NCBI RefSeq assembly: GCF_002078605.1
Contig: NZ_MSJR01000003.1
Location: forward strand, 186,001-250,000
From: Salegentibacter sediminis
Lineage (GTDB): Bacteria > Bacteroidota > Bacteroidia > Flavobacteriales > Flavobacteriaceae
Direction of reading: 5' to 3'
Length of the DNA stretch: 64,000 nucleotides
This document shows, piece after piece, positions 14,924 through 23,573 of the stretch. Positions within the stretch are counted from its first letter, which is position 1. Each line of letters begins with the position of its first letter. The notes under the pieces are model-generated. The model was not told the origin of the DNA. It searched no databases and saw nothing but the letters and a program-made list of their open reading frames with translations. A program made the translations under genes and the position numbers.

Positions 14924-16174
14924 ATGGATTTTATGCTGATTGTGTTTTTCATTAGCCTTTTTATCATCCTTTCTGGAGCCGTCTATAAAAAGTTGCAATC
15001 AAACTCAATTACAGAACCCTTTCTGGCACTCCTTTTAGGCGTAATCGTAGGACCTGATGTTCTTGGTATTATTGATTCTGCGCCGGTTTCAGAAGAATTT
15101 AAAATACTTGAAACGGCCTGCCAATTTACCCTTGCCATGACTTTGATGGCCACTGCGCTAAGGATACCCCAGGATTTTTTTAAAAGAAATGCTCAAACTG
15201 CCTCTTTGCTGGTAATCTTCGGAATGACTTTTATGTGGCTTCTTGGTTCACTGGTATTTTATTTAATAGTACCCAATTTTTCAATGGGTCAAAGCCTGCT
15301 TTTAGGAGCCGTTATCGCCCCTACAGATCCTGTTGTCGCTTCAACTCTTACCAGTGGGAAAATGGCTAAAAAATATCTGCCTGGATTCCTAAGAAACAAT
15401 TTATCCTTTGAATCTGGTATGAATGATGGACTTTCTTATCCCATTGTCTTTATTGCCTTACTTTTAGGAGGATTCGCTACCTATGATTTGGCCGATTGGA
15501 CCAAAAGAATTTTTCTTTATCAAAATGTTTTATGTGCCGTATTAGCCTATTTGGTGGGGAACGGCGCAGGTTTTTTAATGAGGAATTCTCACAGGGCCGG
15601 ATTGATGAATAAAAAAACTATCTTACCTTTTTCCATGGCGGTTGCTTTATTTCTGTTAGCGGGTTTCAATGCTTTACAAATGAACGGAATCATTGCCGTT
15701 TTTGCGGGGAGTTTGGCCTTTGCTAAAGATATAACCTCTAATGAAGAACTGGAGGAAAAACATGTTCAGGAATCCATGGAGCGCTTAACAACAACTCCCG
15801 TTTTCTTCATCCTGGGACTGATGTTGCCGTGGCAGCAATGGAACTTGTTAGGATGGAAAGCCATTGCCATTCCTCTTTTGATCTTAATCTTTAGAAGAAT
15901 ACCGGCGGTACTTGCATTGATGCCGTTTCTTCCCAAATTCAGGAATAAGATTTATTCTTCCCTTCTTCTTGGGTGGTTTGGACCTATAGGAGTAGCTACG
16001 CTATATTATTCTGTTCTCATGAAAGAAAAATCGGGGATGGAGGAAGTTTGGGTTATACCGAGTTTGATTGTGGTTGCTTCTACCTTAGTACATGGTCTTA
16101 CAAGTGTTCCTCTCGAAAAGATATACCATCGCAAAGCTTCAAGATTAAAAGAATTTTCGGAACAAGATACCTAA
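14924..16174 (+). CDS. Na+(K+)/H+ antiporter, CPA1/NhaP type
   Basis: 416 aa inner-membrane protein with about 12 hydrophobic segments. It exchanges protons for Na+ or K+ and would contribute to salt and pH homeostasis. Hallmarks are the IAPTDPVVAS motif (~131-140) and the ion-binding ESGMNDG motif (~163-169) of the CPA1 family, and GWFGPIGVATLYY near ~350. The length is near that of short NhaP proteins and there is no C-terminal cytosolic regulatory domain. It is the first chromosomal gene outside the mobile element. The start ATG at 14924 precedes the first membrane helix directly. Confidence 0.88.
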   Translation: MDFMLIVFFISLFIILSGAVYKKLQSNSITEPFLALLLGVIVGPDVLGIIDSAPVSEEFKILETACQFTLAMTLMATALRIPQDFFKRNAQTASLLVIFGMTFMWLLGSLVFYLIVPNFSMGQSLLLGAVIAPTDPVVASTLTSGKMAKKYLPGFLRNNLSFESGMNDGLSYPIVFIALLLGGFATYDLADWTKRIFLYQNVLCAVLAYLVGNGAGFLMRNSHRAGLMNKKTILPFSMAVALFLLAGFNALQMNGIIAVFAGSLAFAKDITSNEELEEKHVQESMERLTTTPVFFILGLMLPWQQWNLLGWKAIAIPLLILIFRRIPAVLALMPFLPKFRNKIYSSLLLGWFGPIGVATLYYSVLMKEKSGMEEVWVIPSLIVVASTLVHGLTSVPLEKIYHRKASRLKEFSEQDT

Positions 16175-16377
16175 ACGAACTAACTTGCAGCAGTTGGAGA
16201 TCAAGGTTTCTATGGAGGAGTCCCGGTTTTTTTAAAATGAAGCCTAATGTAATCGGTAAACAGATGTTAAAAATTTGATTTTCAGTAAATTAGGGTGATT
16301 TCACCCTTGTTAGGACTGGTTGGAATGTCTTACTTTTAAAGAGCTTGATAATTTGTAATCACTAAAGTTCTTTTATT

Positions 16378-16878
16378 ATGAAAAATTTCATCCAAAAAAC
16401 CGCAGCCCCCCTGTTCTTTTTTATGTGTCTTCTAGTAGGCTGTAATAGTGATGATTCATTACAACTTATGGATGAAGAAGAGTTTTTAACTGCTAAAATA
16501 GATGGTGTAAATCTATCTGTTCAAGGTTTAGACGGGCTAATCTCTTGCCAGAAATATCTTAATCATAATGGAAGTATGGATTTACTACTTAAGGTTGAAA
16601 CCACCAACGGAGAAGGAATTGAATTCCGACTGGCCAATTACCTTGGGAATCACGCTTATGTTCTAAGTAGTAACAACTTTCAGGATAGCTGGATTATGTA
16701 TAGGCACACCAATGGAGAATGGCTTAATATTAAAGGTAATTCCCAGGATTTGATTGAAATTTTAGAGGATGACGGAAATTATCTTACCGGAAGATTTTCA
16801 TTTCAGGGTCATAATGGTACCTATCTATCACAAAAGCATATTTCCGAGGGAAATTTTAAAGTTAAATTCGATTTTTAA
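16378..16878 (+). CDS. Uncharacterised lipoprotein
   Basis: 166 aa. A lipoprotein signal peptide is clear: a basic start, a hydrophobic stretch and the lipobox LLVGC with Cys at ~22. The mature part begins with Asp/Ser-rich sequence and then a beta-rich domain (TAKIDGVNLSVQGLDGLISC, LKVETTNGEGIEFRLANYLG). This resembles small Bacteroidota lipoproteins with an immunoglobulin- or lipocalin-like fold, but I cannot place it in a family. It stands alone, followed by a terminator-like hairpin. Likely exposed in the periplasm or on the outer membrane. Confidence 0.7.
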   Translation: MKNFIQKTAAPLFFFMCLLVGCNSDDSLQLMDEEEFLTAKIDGVNLSVQGLDGLISCQKYLNHNGSMDLLLKVETTNGEGIEFRLANYLGNHAYVLSSNNFQDSWIMYRHTNGEWLNIKGNSQDLIEILEDDGNYLTGRFSFQGHNGTYLSQKHISEGNFKVKFDF

Positions 16879-16900
16879 GCCGTGACTTAAAGTAAATCAG

Positions 16901-16933
16901 AGCTCATGATATATTAGGTCATGAGCTTTCTTA
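16901..16933 (+). terminator. Terminator after the lipoprotein gene
   Basis: AGCTCATGA (16901-16909) pairs with TCATGAGCT (16919-16927) and is followed by a T-rich stretch. Confidence 0.6.
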
Positions 16934-17073
16934 TTTTTGACGGGAGCCTTCCTTATGGAATAAAGTTAATGAAATCTTATTTTTTACTTTTAGAAGTATA
17001 AACCTGATTTAATATTGTCGGTTTTATGAATGATAACTTCTAAATTAGAGCAGGAATCAGTAAAAATATTTCT

Positions 17074-17700
17074 ATGAGCAACTCATTACAAGATAAAATT
17101 TCCATTCGGTTACCGGTTAAAATCGGCTTTCAGGTTCTTGATGAAGCCTTGCGGAATAAACTTGTAGGTGAAAATATTGAAACAGAAGGGAAAGATGGCG
17201 AGGTTTCTACCTATGCCAGCATTTTAGACGCCGCCCTGATGAAGAGTGAAAAGGAAGGCTATGACCTGGCACTGGATATTAAATTTAAAACCCTCACTTC
17301 CCTGTTTAAAAATAAGGAAGGTCGCATATTTCTGCACCTGGCTATTGAATTTGACCCTGAAGAGCAGGAAATAATGGTGAAAGATTATAAGCTGGAAGGA
17401 AGGAGTAATAACTGGCTTATGGATAAAAGCTTGCAGGCTGTAGCCAACACTTTTATTTATGAAAAGCTTAAAAAAAGAATGAAACTGGATTTTTCTCCAC
17501 ACATAGAGAAACAGTTAAAGGAGATAAATGAGAAATTAGAAGCGCATATAAAACCTTCAGAAGAAATTAGTCTGTCGGGTTACCTTGAAAACTTCAGAAT
17601 TGTAGATATTATTCCCGGAGAGAGTTTGTTTCTTATTTCCATAGAGATTGAGGGCTTTGCTATTGCCGAATTAACCAAGATCCCGGCCGATAAAATGTAA
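17074..17700 (+). CDS. Conserved hypothetical protein, possibly DUF4403-like
   Basis: 208 aa, no signal peptide or membrane segment. The sequence alternates predicted strands and long helices: LPVKIGFQVLDEALRNKLVG, then FLHLAIEFDPEEQEIMVKDY, then a helix-rich part ANTFIYEKLKKRM...IEKQLKEINEKLEAHI and a terminal strand region IEIEGFAIAELTKIP. The pattern (a repeated lipid-binding-type strand motif before a long amphipathic helix) recalls the C-terminal half of DUF4403 proteins, but the protein is much shorter than those. No function can be assigned. It is monocistronic and ends at a strong terminator shared with the convergent ferritin gene. Confidence 0.6.
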   Translation: MSNSLQDKISIRLPVKIGFQVLDEALRNKLVGENIETEGKDGEVSTYASILDAALMKSEKEGYDLALDIKFKTLTSLFKNKEGRIFLHLAIEFDPEEQEIMVKDYKLEGRSNNWLMDKSLQAVANTFIYEKLKKRMKLDFSPHIEKQLKEINEKLEAHIKPSEEISLSGYLENFRIVDIIPGESLFLISIEIEGFAIAELTKIPADKM

Positions 17701-17710
17701 GCCTGAAAGA

Positions 17711-17739
17711 AAAAAGGCCGCTTTAAAAGCGGCCTTTTT
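17711..17739. terminator. Bidirectional terminator between the hypothetical gene and ferritin
   Basis: AAAAAGGCCGCTT (17711-17723) pairs perfectly with AAGCGGCCTTTTT (17727-17739). A-tract and T-tract on either side serve both convergent genes. Confidence 0.88.
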
Positions 17740-17741
17740 AA

Positions 17742-18257
17742 TTATTCTTCCCTTATTCCAGGGATTCTTTCGTCTATATACTTTAGAGGTTCATCGCTCA
17801 TCAGGTCGAATAACTCCAGCACTCTGCGCATAAGCTGTTCTTCCTCCATTTGCTCATTTACGAACCATTGCAAGAAATATTCGGTGGTAAAGTCGTTGAG
17901 TTTCCTGCATTTCTGAACTAGATTATGAATGTTTTTGGTGATCTCAATTTCCTGGTCCAGGGCGGTCTCAAAAATCTCCTCAAGGGAATTGAATTCGTGC
18001 ATCACGCTTTTTACTTCAGGAGCATAAGCAGTACCACCATTATCATTTATAAATTTGAATATCTTCAACATATGTTCCCGTTCCTCTGCAGACTGCTCGT
18101 AAAAGAAACTCGCACTGTTCACTAATCCGTTATGATCACACCAGGATGCCATTGCAAGGTATGCCGAAGAGGAAACTGCTTCCCTTTCTATCTGTTTATT
18201 AAGCATATCCATGATCTCCACATTTATGCTTAACTTTTGTCTTACTATATCTTTCAT
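17742..18257 (-). CDS. Ferritin (iron storage)
   Basis: 171 aa, the normal length of a bacterial non-heme ferritin. It oxidises Fe(II) and stores the mineral in a 24-subunit cage in the cytoplasm. The four-helix bundle ligands are visible: Glu in NKQIEREAVSSSAYLAMASW (~20-39), and the E-x-x-H pair in SAEEREHMLKIF (Glu59, His62). Later come ALDQEIEITKNIHNLV and FVNEQMEEEQL, which supply the remaining ferroxidase Glu/Gln residues. An A-type helix start, MKDIVRQKLSINVEIMDMLN, supports the chosen start. It is monocistronic and convergent with the preceding gene. Confidence 0.93.
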   Translation of the reverse strand: MKDIVRQKLSINVEIMDMLNKQIEREAVSSSAYLAMASWCDHNGLVNSASFFYEQSAEEREHMLKIFKFINDNGGTAYAPEVKSVMHEFNSLEEIFETALDQEIEITKNIHNLVQKCRKLNDFTTEYFLQWFVNEQMEEEQLMRRVLELFDLMSDEPLKYIDERIPGIREE

Positions 18258-18343
18258 GATTCTTTTTTCTAAAATTAGCCAAAAAGCTATTAACCACCCA
18301 ATTTTCGGCAGAATTTAGAAAGAGTCTAAACCTAAAGAGTTTA

Positions 18344-18658
18344 TTATACCCTGGTTGTAAGAAGGGAATTAAGCTCCAGCATTGCGAAGGTTCCATCCAT
18401 GAGTTCTTTCAGAGCTATGCATTCAAAAGTGTCAAAAATGAAGATGTGGCAGCGATTACATAAAACAAGAATTTCAATTCCGTGTTTGTTCTTCCCGCTA
18501 AAATGAGCATCAAGATCTATGTGCTTAACCTGTTCTCTGAAAGCGAGTAGTTGGCAGAAGCTAAGCTTTATCATTTTATGCTTTACATCAATATAAAAAG
18601 CCCGCGAGCTGTCGCATTGGTATGAAGTGAAATTATGGGCCTTAAAAATTGTATTCAT
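18344..18658 (-). CDS. Conserved small flavobacterial protein, function unknown
   Basis: 104 aa. Sequence of note: MIKLSFCQLLAFREQVKHID, HFSGKNKHGIEILVLCNRCH and a C-terminal helix ALKELMDGTFAMLELNSLL. Cysteines and histidines (SFCQ, LCNRCH) are present, but no classical metal site is evident. I recognise the pattern as recurring in flavobacterial genomes, which supports it being a real gene, but no function is known to me. It lies between ferritin and an Lrp-type regulator on the same strand. Confidence 0.6.
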   Translation of the reverse strand: MNTIFKAHNFTSYQCDSSRAFYIDVKHKMIKLSFCQLLAFREQVKHIDLDAHFSGKNKHGIEILVLCNRCHIFIFDTFECIALKELMDGTFAMLELNSLLTTRV

Positions 18659-18700
18659 CCTGGCGCCAAAATTAATTCTTATTTAGAATTATTCCAAATA

Positions 18701-19171
18701 TTAGATCTTAATTTGTCGCTTAATTTGTTGATTTAACGAAATGAAAGTTTCTGTTCTTGAAACACCCTCTATGGCCTGAATATCTTTATTGAGAACCTGC
18801 ATTAGGTGCTCGTTGTCCCGGCAAAGAATCTTCAGGAAAATAGACCAGTCTCCTGTGGTATAATGACACTCAATTACCTCCGGGATCTCACTGAGCTTTT
18901 TCACAGCCTGTGGGTTGCTAACCGCCTTATCTAAATAGACCCCCACGAATGCCATGGTCTTAAATCCCAGCACGCGGGGGTCTACAATAAGTTTGGAGCC
19001 TTCTATCAATCCGCTTTTTTCGAGTTTTCGCAAACGTTGGTGTACCGCCGCCCCCGTAATTCCGATGCTTCGGGCGATCTCCAGGATAGGTTTTTTGGCA
19101 TCTTCCATTAAATGATTCAGAATGGTTTTATCTATACCATCTACTACAACATTCTCGTTTACTACTTTCAT
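18701..19171 (-). CDS. Lrp/AsnC-family transcriptional regulator
   Basis: 156 aa, the usual length. The N-terminal winged HTH is GIDKTILNHLMEDAKKPILE then IARSIGITGAAVHQRLRKLE (~13-52). It is followed by the RAM/AsnC ligand-binding beta-alpha-beta domain (TMAFVGVYLDKAVSNPQAVK, CHYTTGDWSIFLKILCRDNE). The gene directly follows the saccharopine dehydrogenase gene (32 bp gap, same strand), so it plausibly senses lysine or a related amino acid and controls that gene; this is inference from context. Confidence 0.9.
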   Translation of the reverse strand: MKVVNENVVVDGIDKTILNHLMEDAKKPILEIARSIGITGAAVHQRLRKLEKSGLIEGSKLIVDPRVLGFKTMAFVGVYLDKAVSNPQAVKKLSEIPEVIECHYTTGDWSIFLKILCRDNEHLMQVLNKDIQAIEGVSRTETFISLNQQIKRQIKI

Positions 19172-19203
19172 TAAAGTGATTTTTAGTAAGGCTAAAATAA
19201 CTA

Positions 19204-20577
19204 TTAATTGCCTACTTCTCCAAAGGGGTTATATCCCAGATAATCAGATTCTTTTTCTTTGAAAATGATATCATGTTTTTCAAGTTCCCTTAATATAGGT
19301 TCATAAACTTCTTTCTTAATTGGCAGTTGCACTCCGGGAGTATTGATTTCTCCATTAAGGATCTTGATGGTAGCAATAGCTACCGGCAAACCAACCGTTT
19401 TTGCCATAGCGGTTTCGGATTGGTTCTTTCCTATATGCACCATGGTGGAATCTATTTGCTTTTTTTCACCGTTTAATTCATAACCGAATTTGTGGTACAT
19501 TACAATCATATCCTTATCCTCTGGGGCTAGTGACCATTTCTCCATCAATAGCTTCTGAAGAGCCTGGGCGGGGGTGGCATTTTTAATTCCTATTTTCTTT
19601 TTATCATTAAAGATATCCAGCTCCAGCAATTTTTCCCACATCAGGTCGTCCTGATCGATCTTTAGGTTATGCCGAAGTTTGAGCTCAACAGAATCGGTAG
19701 GGGAATAAGGTAAAAATGAGTTTACAAAATCGCGGTAACTCATATTCTCAGAATCAGTCATTTTAAAACTGTCATCGGTCATTCCCAGTTGCACAAACAT
19801 ATTCCAGGCACGGCTGAAGCCTACCCGTCTTATGGTGCCCCGGTAAAGGGTTAGAATATCTTCAAGGCCGTAAATGCTCATATAATCTAGGGAATTCCTG
19901 TTAGCATAGCCCTCAAATTTTCCATATTCATCAATTTGAAGAAGTTCTGTTCTTCGGAATAATCTGTGGTAAGGGATATATTTAAATTTTCCTTCCTGGA
20001 TAAACTCAGCCACACCTCCCTGGCCCGCAACCACAACATTCCTGGGGTTCCAGGTAAATTTGTAATTCCAGAGATTGGTATCGCTTTCTGGGGCAACCAG
20101 ACCCCCGGTAAAGGATTCAAACATGAGCATTTTCCCGCCTTTATCTCTAATTCGGTCTATAACCTGCATAGCACTCATATGATCAATACCGGGATCGACT
20201 CCAATTTCGTTCATAAAAACCAGGTTTTTTTTCTTTACTCCTTCATCCAGAGCTTTCATCTCTTTGCTAATGTAAGAGGCAGTAACCATATTCTTTCCCA
20301 GGTTTACGCAGTCCCGGGCAACCTCGATATGAAATCGGGCCGGGAGCATAGATATCACGATATCGGCCTTTTTTATGGCGGCTTCCCGGCCTGCCGGGTC
20401 AAAGACATCCAGGGCCAGGGCTTCACAACGTTTATGGTTTTGGGTAGCTTTTTGCGCAGTTTCAATATCCAGATCTCCAATTCTTAGAAAAAGGTCCTCA
20501 GATTCTGCATTTTCGAGCAGGTGGTTGATAAGCACGGAAGTAGATTTTCCCGCGCCAATTATTAATATTTCTCGCAT
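19204..20577 (-). CDS. Saccharopine dehydrogenase family protein (lysine metabolism)
   Basis: 457 aa. It is predicted to interconvert saccharopine and glutamate plus aminoadipate semialdehyde (or a related step) with NAD(P). The N-terminal Rossmann motif is ILIIGAGKSTSVLINHLLEN (~4-23, GxGxxx), followed by ISMLPARFH and GIDHMSAMQVID. The C-terminal saccharopine-dehydrogenase domain contains TWNPRNVVVAGQGGVAEFIQ and YRGTIRRVGFSRAWNMFVQL. The length matches LYS9-type reductases. The downstream Lrp-family gene on the same strand points to amino-acid-responsive control. Substrate direction in this organism is not provable from sequence. Confidence 0.88.
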   Translation of the reverse strand: MREILIIGAGKSTSVLINHLLENAESEDLFLRIGDLDIETAQKATQNHKRCEALALDVFDPAGREAAIKKADIVISMLPARFHIEVARDCVNLGKNMVTASYISKEMKALDEGVKKKNLVFMNEIGVDPGIDHMSAMQVIDRIRDKGGKMLMFESFTGGLVAPESDTNLWNYKFTWNPRNVVVAGQGGVAEFIQEGKFKYIPYHRLFRRTELLQIDEYGKFEGYANRNSLDYMSIYGLEDILTLYRGTIRRVGFSRAWNMFVQLGMTDDSFKMTDSENMSYRDFVNSFLPYSPTDSVELKLRHNLKIDQDDLMWEKLLELDIFNDKKKIGIKNATPAQALQKLLMEKWSLAPEDKDMIVMYHKFGYELNGEKKQIDSTMVHIGKNQSETAMAKTVGLPVAIATIKILNGEINTPGVQLPIKKEVYEPILRELEKHDIIFKEKESDYLGYNPFGEVGN

Positions 20578-20586
20578 AAAATAAGT

Positions 20587-20594
20587 TAATTTTG
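20587..20594 (+). promoter_or_regulatory. TAnnTTTG promoter element for the DUF423 gene
   Basis: TAATTTTG matches the Bacteroidota -7 consensus 50 bp upstream of the ATG at 20644. A clear -33 TTG partner is not seen, so this is tentative. Confidence 0.4.
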
Positions 20595-20643
20595 TGTAGT
20601 GGTAACGAATGTATTAAATCTTTACTTCATAAAAAATTAATAG

Positions 20644-21033
20644 ATGGATAAGCGATTTTTGGTTGCAGGAAGTGTTTTTGGTCTTTTGGGAATTGTAATT
20701 GGTGCTTTTGCCACCCATGGTTTAAGTCCGCTTTTGGAGGAAGCTTCGCTCAAATCTTTTGAAACAGGTGTGAAGTATCAAATTTATCATGCGCTGCTAT
20801 TTCTAATAATTGGGGGATATAAATTTTCAGGATTAAAAAATTTAAAAAGTATTTTTTATTTGCTACTTGTAGGGGTGCTATTGTTTTCAGGTTCCATTTA
20901 TTTACTTGCCACAAATGATCTTACAAGCGTCGACTTTAGAAGCATTGCATTGATTACCCCCATAGGAGGAACCCTGCTTATACTTGCATGGTTAATATTA
21001 GGGGTGAAATTTATTTCGTTAAAAAATGAATAA
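20644..21033 (+). CDS. DUF423 small membrane protein
   Basis: 129 aa with four hydrophobic segments. It matches the DUF423 (YgdD-like) family: GSVFGLLGIVIGAFATHGL (~8-26) followed by SFETGVKYQIYHALLFLIIG (the conserved WQTAVRYQMYHALALL-type motif), and the closing TPIGGTLLILAWLILGVKF. Inner-membrane location; molecular function is unknown in all organisms. It is divergent from the saccharopine dehydrogenase gene. Confidence 0.88.
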   Translation: MDKRFLVAGSVFGLLGIVIGAFATHGLSPLLEEASLKSFETGVKYQIYHALLFLIIGGYKFSGLKNLKSIFYLLLVGVLLFSGSIYLLATNDLTSVDFRSIALITPIGGTLLILAWLILGVKFISLKNE

Positions 21034-21070
21034 AATGCCGGGGCAATCTCTTTATTCTGCTTAAGATTTA

Positions 21071-21078
21071 TAATTTTG
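21071..21078 (+). promoter_or_regulatory. TAnnTTTG promoter element for pckA
   Basis: TAATTTTG lies 33 bp upstream of the ATG at 21111 and gives a short leader. The -33 region has only TTTATT. Confidence 0.5.
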
Positions 21079-21110
21079 TACGCCTAAACAAACCACACAC
21101 TTAATAATTT

Positions 21111-22709
21111 ATGTTCGCAAACACCCAAATTACGAAAACGATTTCGTTAGAGGAGTACGGGATCAAAGACGCAACACTTCACTATCAATTAAGTCCGAAA
21201 GAATTACATCGAATTACAATTGAAAAAGGACAGGGCGTCGAAGCCAGTTCGGGAGCCCTGGCAGTGAATACCGGTGAATTTACCGGGCGTTCACCTAAGG
21301 ATCGATTTATTGTAAAAGATGAAGTTACCAAAGACGAAGTTTGGTGGGGAGACATCAACATCCCATTTGAACCACAAAAGTTTGACCAGCTGTATAAAAA
21401 GGTTACTGAATATCTTTCAGGAAAAGAAATTTTTGCCAGAGATGCATATGCCTGCGCCGACGATAAATACAGGTTAAACATCAGGGTGGTGAATGAGTAT
21501 CCCTGGTCTAATATGTTTGCCTATAATATGTTTTTGAGACCGGAAGAAGAGGAGCTTAAAGACTTTAAAGAAGATTGGCTTATATTGAATGCACCCGGCT
21601 TTAAAGCCGATCCCGAAGTGGATGGCACGCGTGCCGAAAATTTTGCTATTCTTAATTTCAGTAAAAAGATCGCTTTGATTGGAGGTACAGGTTATACCGG
21701 TGAAATCAAAAAGGGTATTTTCTCTGCACTTAACTTTATTTTACCAGTAGATAAGAATACCCTGTCAATGCATTGCTCGGCAAACGTTGGGGATGATGGC
21801 GAAACAGCCATTTTCTTTGGCCTCTCGGGAACGGGAAAAACGACGCTTTCTGCCGATCCGAAGAGAAAACTCATTGGTGACGATGAACACGGCTGGACTC
21901 CGGAGCATACTATCTTTAATTTCGAAGGTGGGTGTTATGCCAAGGTTATTAATCTTACCAAAGAACAAGAACCTGATATCTATAATGCCATTAAACCGGG
22001 TGCGATTCTTGAAAATGTTATTCTTGATGAACATGGCGAGGTGGATTTCGAGGATACTTCTATTACCCAAAATACCAGGGTAAGCTATCCAATTTATCAC
22101 ATTAATCATATCAAGAAACCATCGGTAGGTAAAAATCCAAAGAATATTTTCTTTCTCACCGCCGATGCATTTGGTGTGCTGCCTCCCATAAGTAAATTAA
22201 CCCCAGGACAGGCAGCCTATCACTTTATAAGCGGTTACACTGCAAAAGTAGCTGGAACCGAGGCAGGAATAGATGAGCCTGTACCAAGTTTTTCAGCTTG
22301 TTTTGGCGCTCCCTTTATGCCGCTTCACCCTACGCGTTATGCTGAGATGTTAAGCAAGAAAATGAAAGAAGAGCAAGTTCATGTCTGGCTCGTGAATACA
22401 GGCTGGACCGGCGGCGCCTATGGTACCGGGCATCGTATGAAACTTCAATATACCAGAGCCATGATAAGTGCTGCCCTGGAAGGAAAACTCGAAGATATGG
22501 AATATACTAAACATGCTATTTTTGGGTTGAATATGCCGGAGAGCTGTGAGGGAGTTCCTGCAGAAGTGCTTAATCCGCGAAATACCTGGAAGGACAAAGA
22601 GGCATATGATAAGAAAGCCAATGAGCTGGCGACATCGTTCAAATCGAACTTTAAAAAATATGAAGATAACGCCAATTCTGAAATACTCTCAGGAGGGCCC
22701 GTTTCGTGA
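21111..22709 (+). CDS. pckA: Phosphoenolpyruvate carboxykinase (ATP)
   Basis: 532 aa, as expected for the ATP-dependent enzyme. It converts oxaloacetate and ATP to PEP, ADP and CO2, the entry to gluconeogenesis. Motifs: SGALAVNTGEFTGRSPKDRF (~43-62, substrate-binding RSPKD), the kinase-1a P-loop GLSGTGKTTLSADP (~237-250), the metal-binding IGDDEHGW (~255-262) and NFEGGCYAKVINL. Near ~430-440, WLVNTGWTGGAYGTGHRMKL is the adenine-binding region. The gene is monocistronic with a strong terminator behind it. Confidence 0.97.
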   Translation: MFANTQITKTISLEEYGIKDATLHYQLSPKELHRITIEKGQGVEASSGALAVNTGEFTGRSPKDRFIVKDEVTKDEVWWGDINIPFEPQKFDQLYKKVTEYLSGKEIFARDAYACADDKYRLNIRVVNEYPWSNMFAYNMFLRPEEEELKDFKEDWLILNAPGFKADPEVDGTRAENFAILNFSKKIALIGGTGYTGEIKKGIFSALNFILPVDKNTLSMHCSANVGDDGETAIFFGLSGTGKTTLSADPKRKLIGDDEHGWTPEHTIFNFEGGCYAKVINLTKEQEPDIYNAIKPGAILENVILDEHGEVDFEDTSITQNTRVSYPIYHINHIKKPSVGKNPKNIFFLTADAFGVLPPISKLTPGQAAYHFISGYTAKVAGTEAGIDEPVPSFSACFGAPFMPLHPTRYAEMLSKKMKEEQVHVWLVNTGWTGGAYGTGHRMKLQYTRAMISAALEGKLEDMEYTKHAIFGLNMPESCEGVPAEVLNPRNTWKDKEAYDKKANELATSFKSNFKKYEDNANSEILSGGPVS

Positions 22710-22734
22710 TTTTTAATTAGTTAATTGGATTCAA

Positions 22735-22768
22735 AAAAATCCGGTGTTGAAATGACACCGGATTTTTT
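22735..22768. terminator. Terminator after pckA
   Basis: AAAAATCCGGTGT (22735-22747) pairs with ACACCGGATTTTT (22755-22767), with a T-run on the plus strand. It may also serve the convergent hemD-type gene. Confidence 0.88.
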
Positions 22769-22794
22769 ATTTAATAAACAAATGGAAGCCAGGT

Positions 22795-23547
22795 TTAAGT
22801 ATGCTTTTTATTTGCTTCGTTAATATATTTTTGAAGCGCCATAGTCATGGAAGGTGTCTCTGGAGTAGGAGCTTTGATATTTACCGTTAACCCATGGTCT
22901 TTCGCCGCTTTAATTGTTGTATTTCCAAAAACCGCTATACGAGTATCGTTCTGTTCAAAATCAGGGAAATTCTCGAACAAGGATTTAATACCGCTTGGAC
23001 TAAAAAATACCAGAATGTCATAAGTTACATCCCTCAAATGAGAAAGATCACTAACTACTGTTTTATAAAAAGTAGCCTGTTTCCATTCAACACCAAGTTT
23101 ATTTAGGGTCTTGGGTACGTCTGGTTTCAACATATCGGAAGAAGGAAGAAGAAACTTCTCATTCTTGTATTTTTTGATTAGAGGAGATAGGTCGGCAAAT
23201 GTTCTTTTTCCCACATAAATCTTACGCTTACGGTATACTACATATTTTTGCAGGTAGTAGGCAACCGCTTCACTCAAACAAAAGTATTTTAAGGTGTCTG
23301 GAACCTTGAAACGCATTTCTTCAGCAATTCTGAAAAAGTGATCTACGGCATTACGGCTGGTAAGGATAATTGCAGAATATTTGGTTAAATCAACTTTTTG
23401 TTGCCTTACCTCTTTGGAAGGAACCCCCTCAACGTGTATAAAGGGAATGAAATCAATTTTTACTCGCTGTTTTTCCTCAAGCTCAAAATAAGGTGAATTC
23501 TCTATCTTAGGTTCTGGCTGGGAAACCAAAATTGTTTTCACTTTCAT
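22795..23547 (-). CDS. hemD: Uroporphyrinogen-III synthase
   Basis: 250 aa. It closes hydroxymethylbilane to uroporphyrinogen III in haem biosynthesis. The fold-typical segments are the N-terminal ILVSQPEPKIENSPYFELEE, the conserved YSAIILTSRNAVDHFFRIA (~58-76), FLLPSSDMLKPDVPKTL (~143-159), and DILVFFSPSGIKSLFENFP with FGNTTIKAAKDHGL near the C-terminus. HemD is poorly conserved, but this S/T-R-N-A-V pattern and the late FFSPSG are diagnostic. It is followed on the same strand side by the DUF4271 gene upstream (26 bp gap), a pairing usual in flavobacteria. Confidence 0.88.
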   Translation of the reverse strand: MKVKTILVSQPEPKIENSPYFELEEKQRVKIDFIPFIHVEGVPSKEVRQQKVDLTKYSAIILTSRNAVDHFFRIAEEMRFKVPDTLKYFCLSEAVAYYLQKYVVYRKRKIYVGKRTFADLSPLIKKYKNEKFLLPSSDMLKPDVPKTLNKLGVEWKQATFYKTVVSDLSHLRDVTYDILVFFSPSGIKSLFENFPDFEQNDTRIAVFGNTTIKAAKDHGLTVNIKAPTPETPSMTMALQKYINEANKKHT

Positions 23548-23573
23548 ATATCAATACTTTAATTTGATCCGGG

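Noticed and set aside
14699-14998. Minus-strand open frame containing SGNWTRTSDLR
   Set aside because: It is the well-known false protein that arises antisense to a tRNA 3' end; the tRNA fragment and its terminator explain the sequence.
22708-22725. Partial match to guide A (ATTTTTAATT) behind pckA
   Set aside because: Only ten AT-only bases agree and the place is downstream of a gene, so it is most likely chance.
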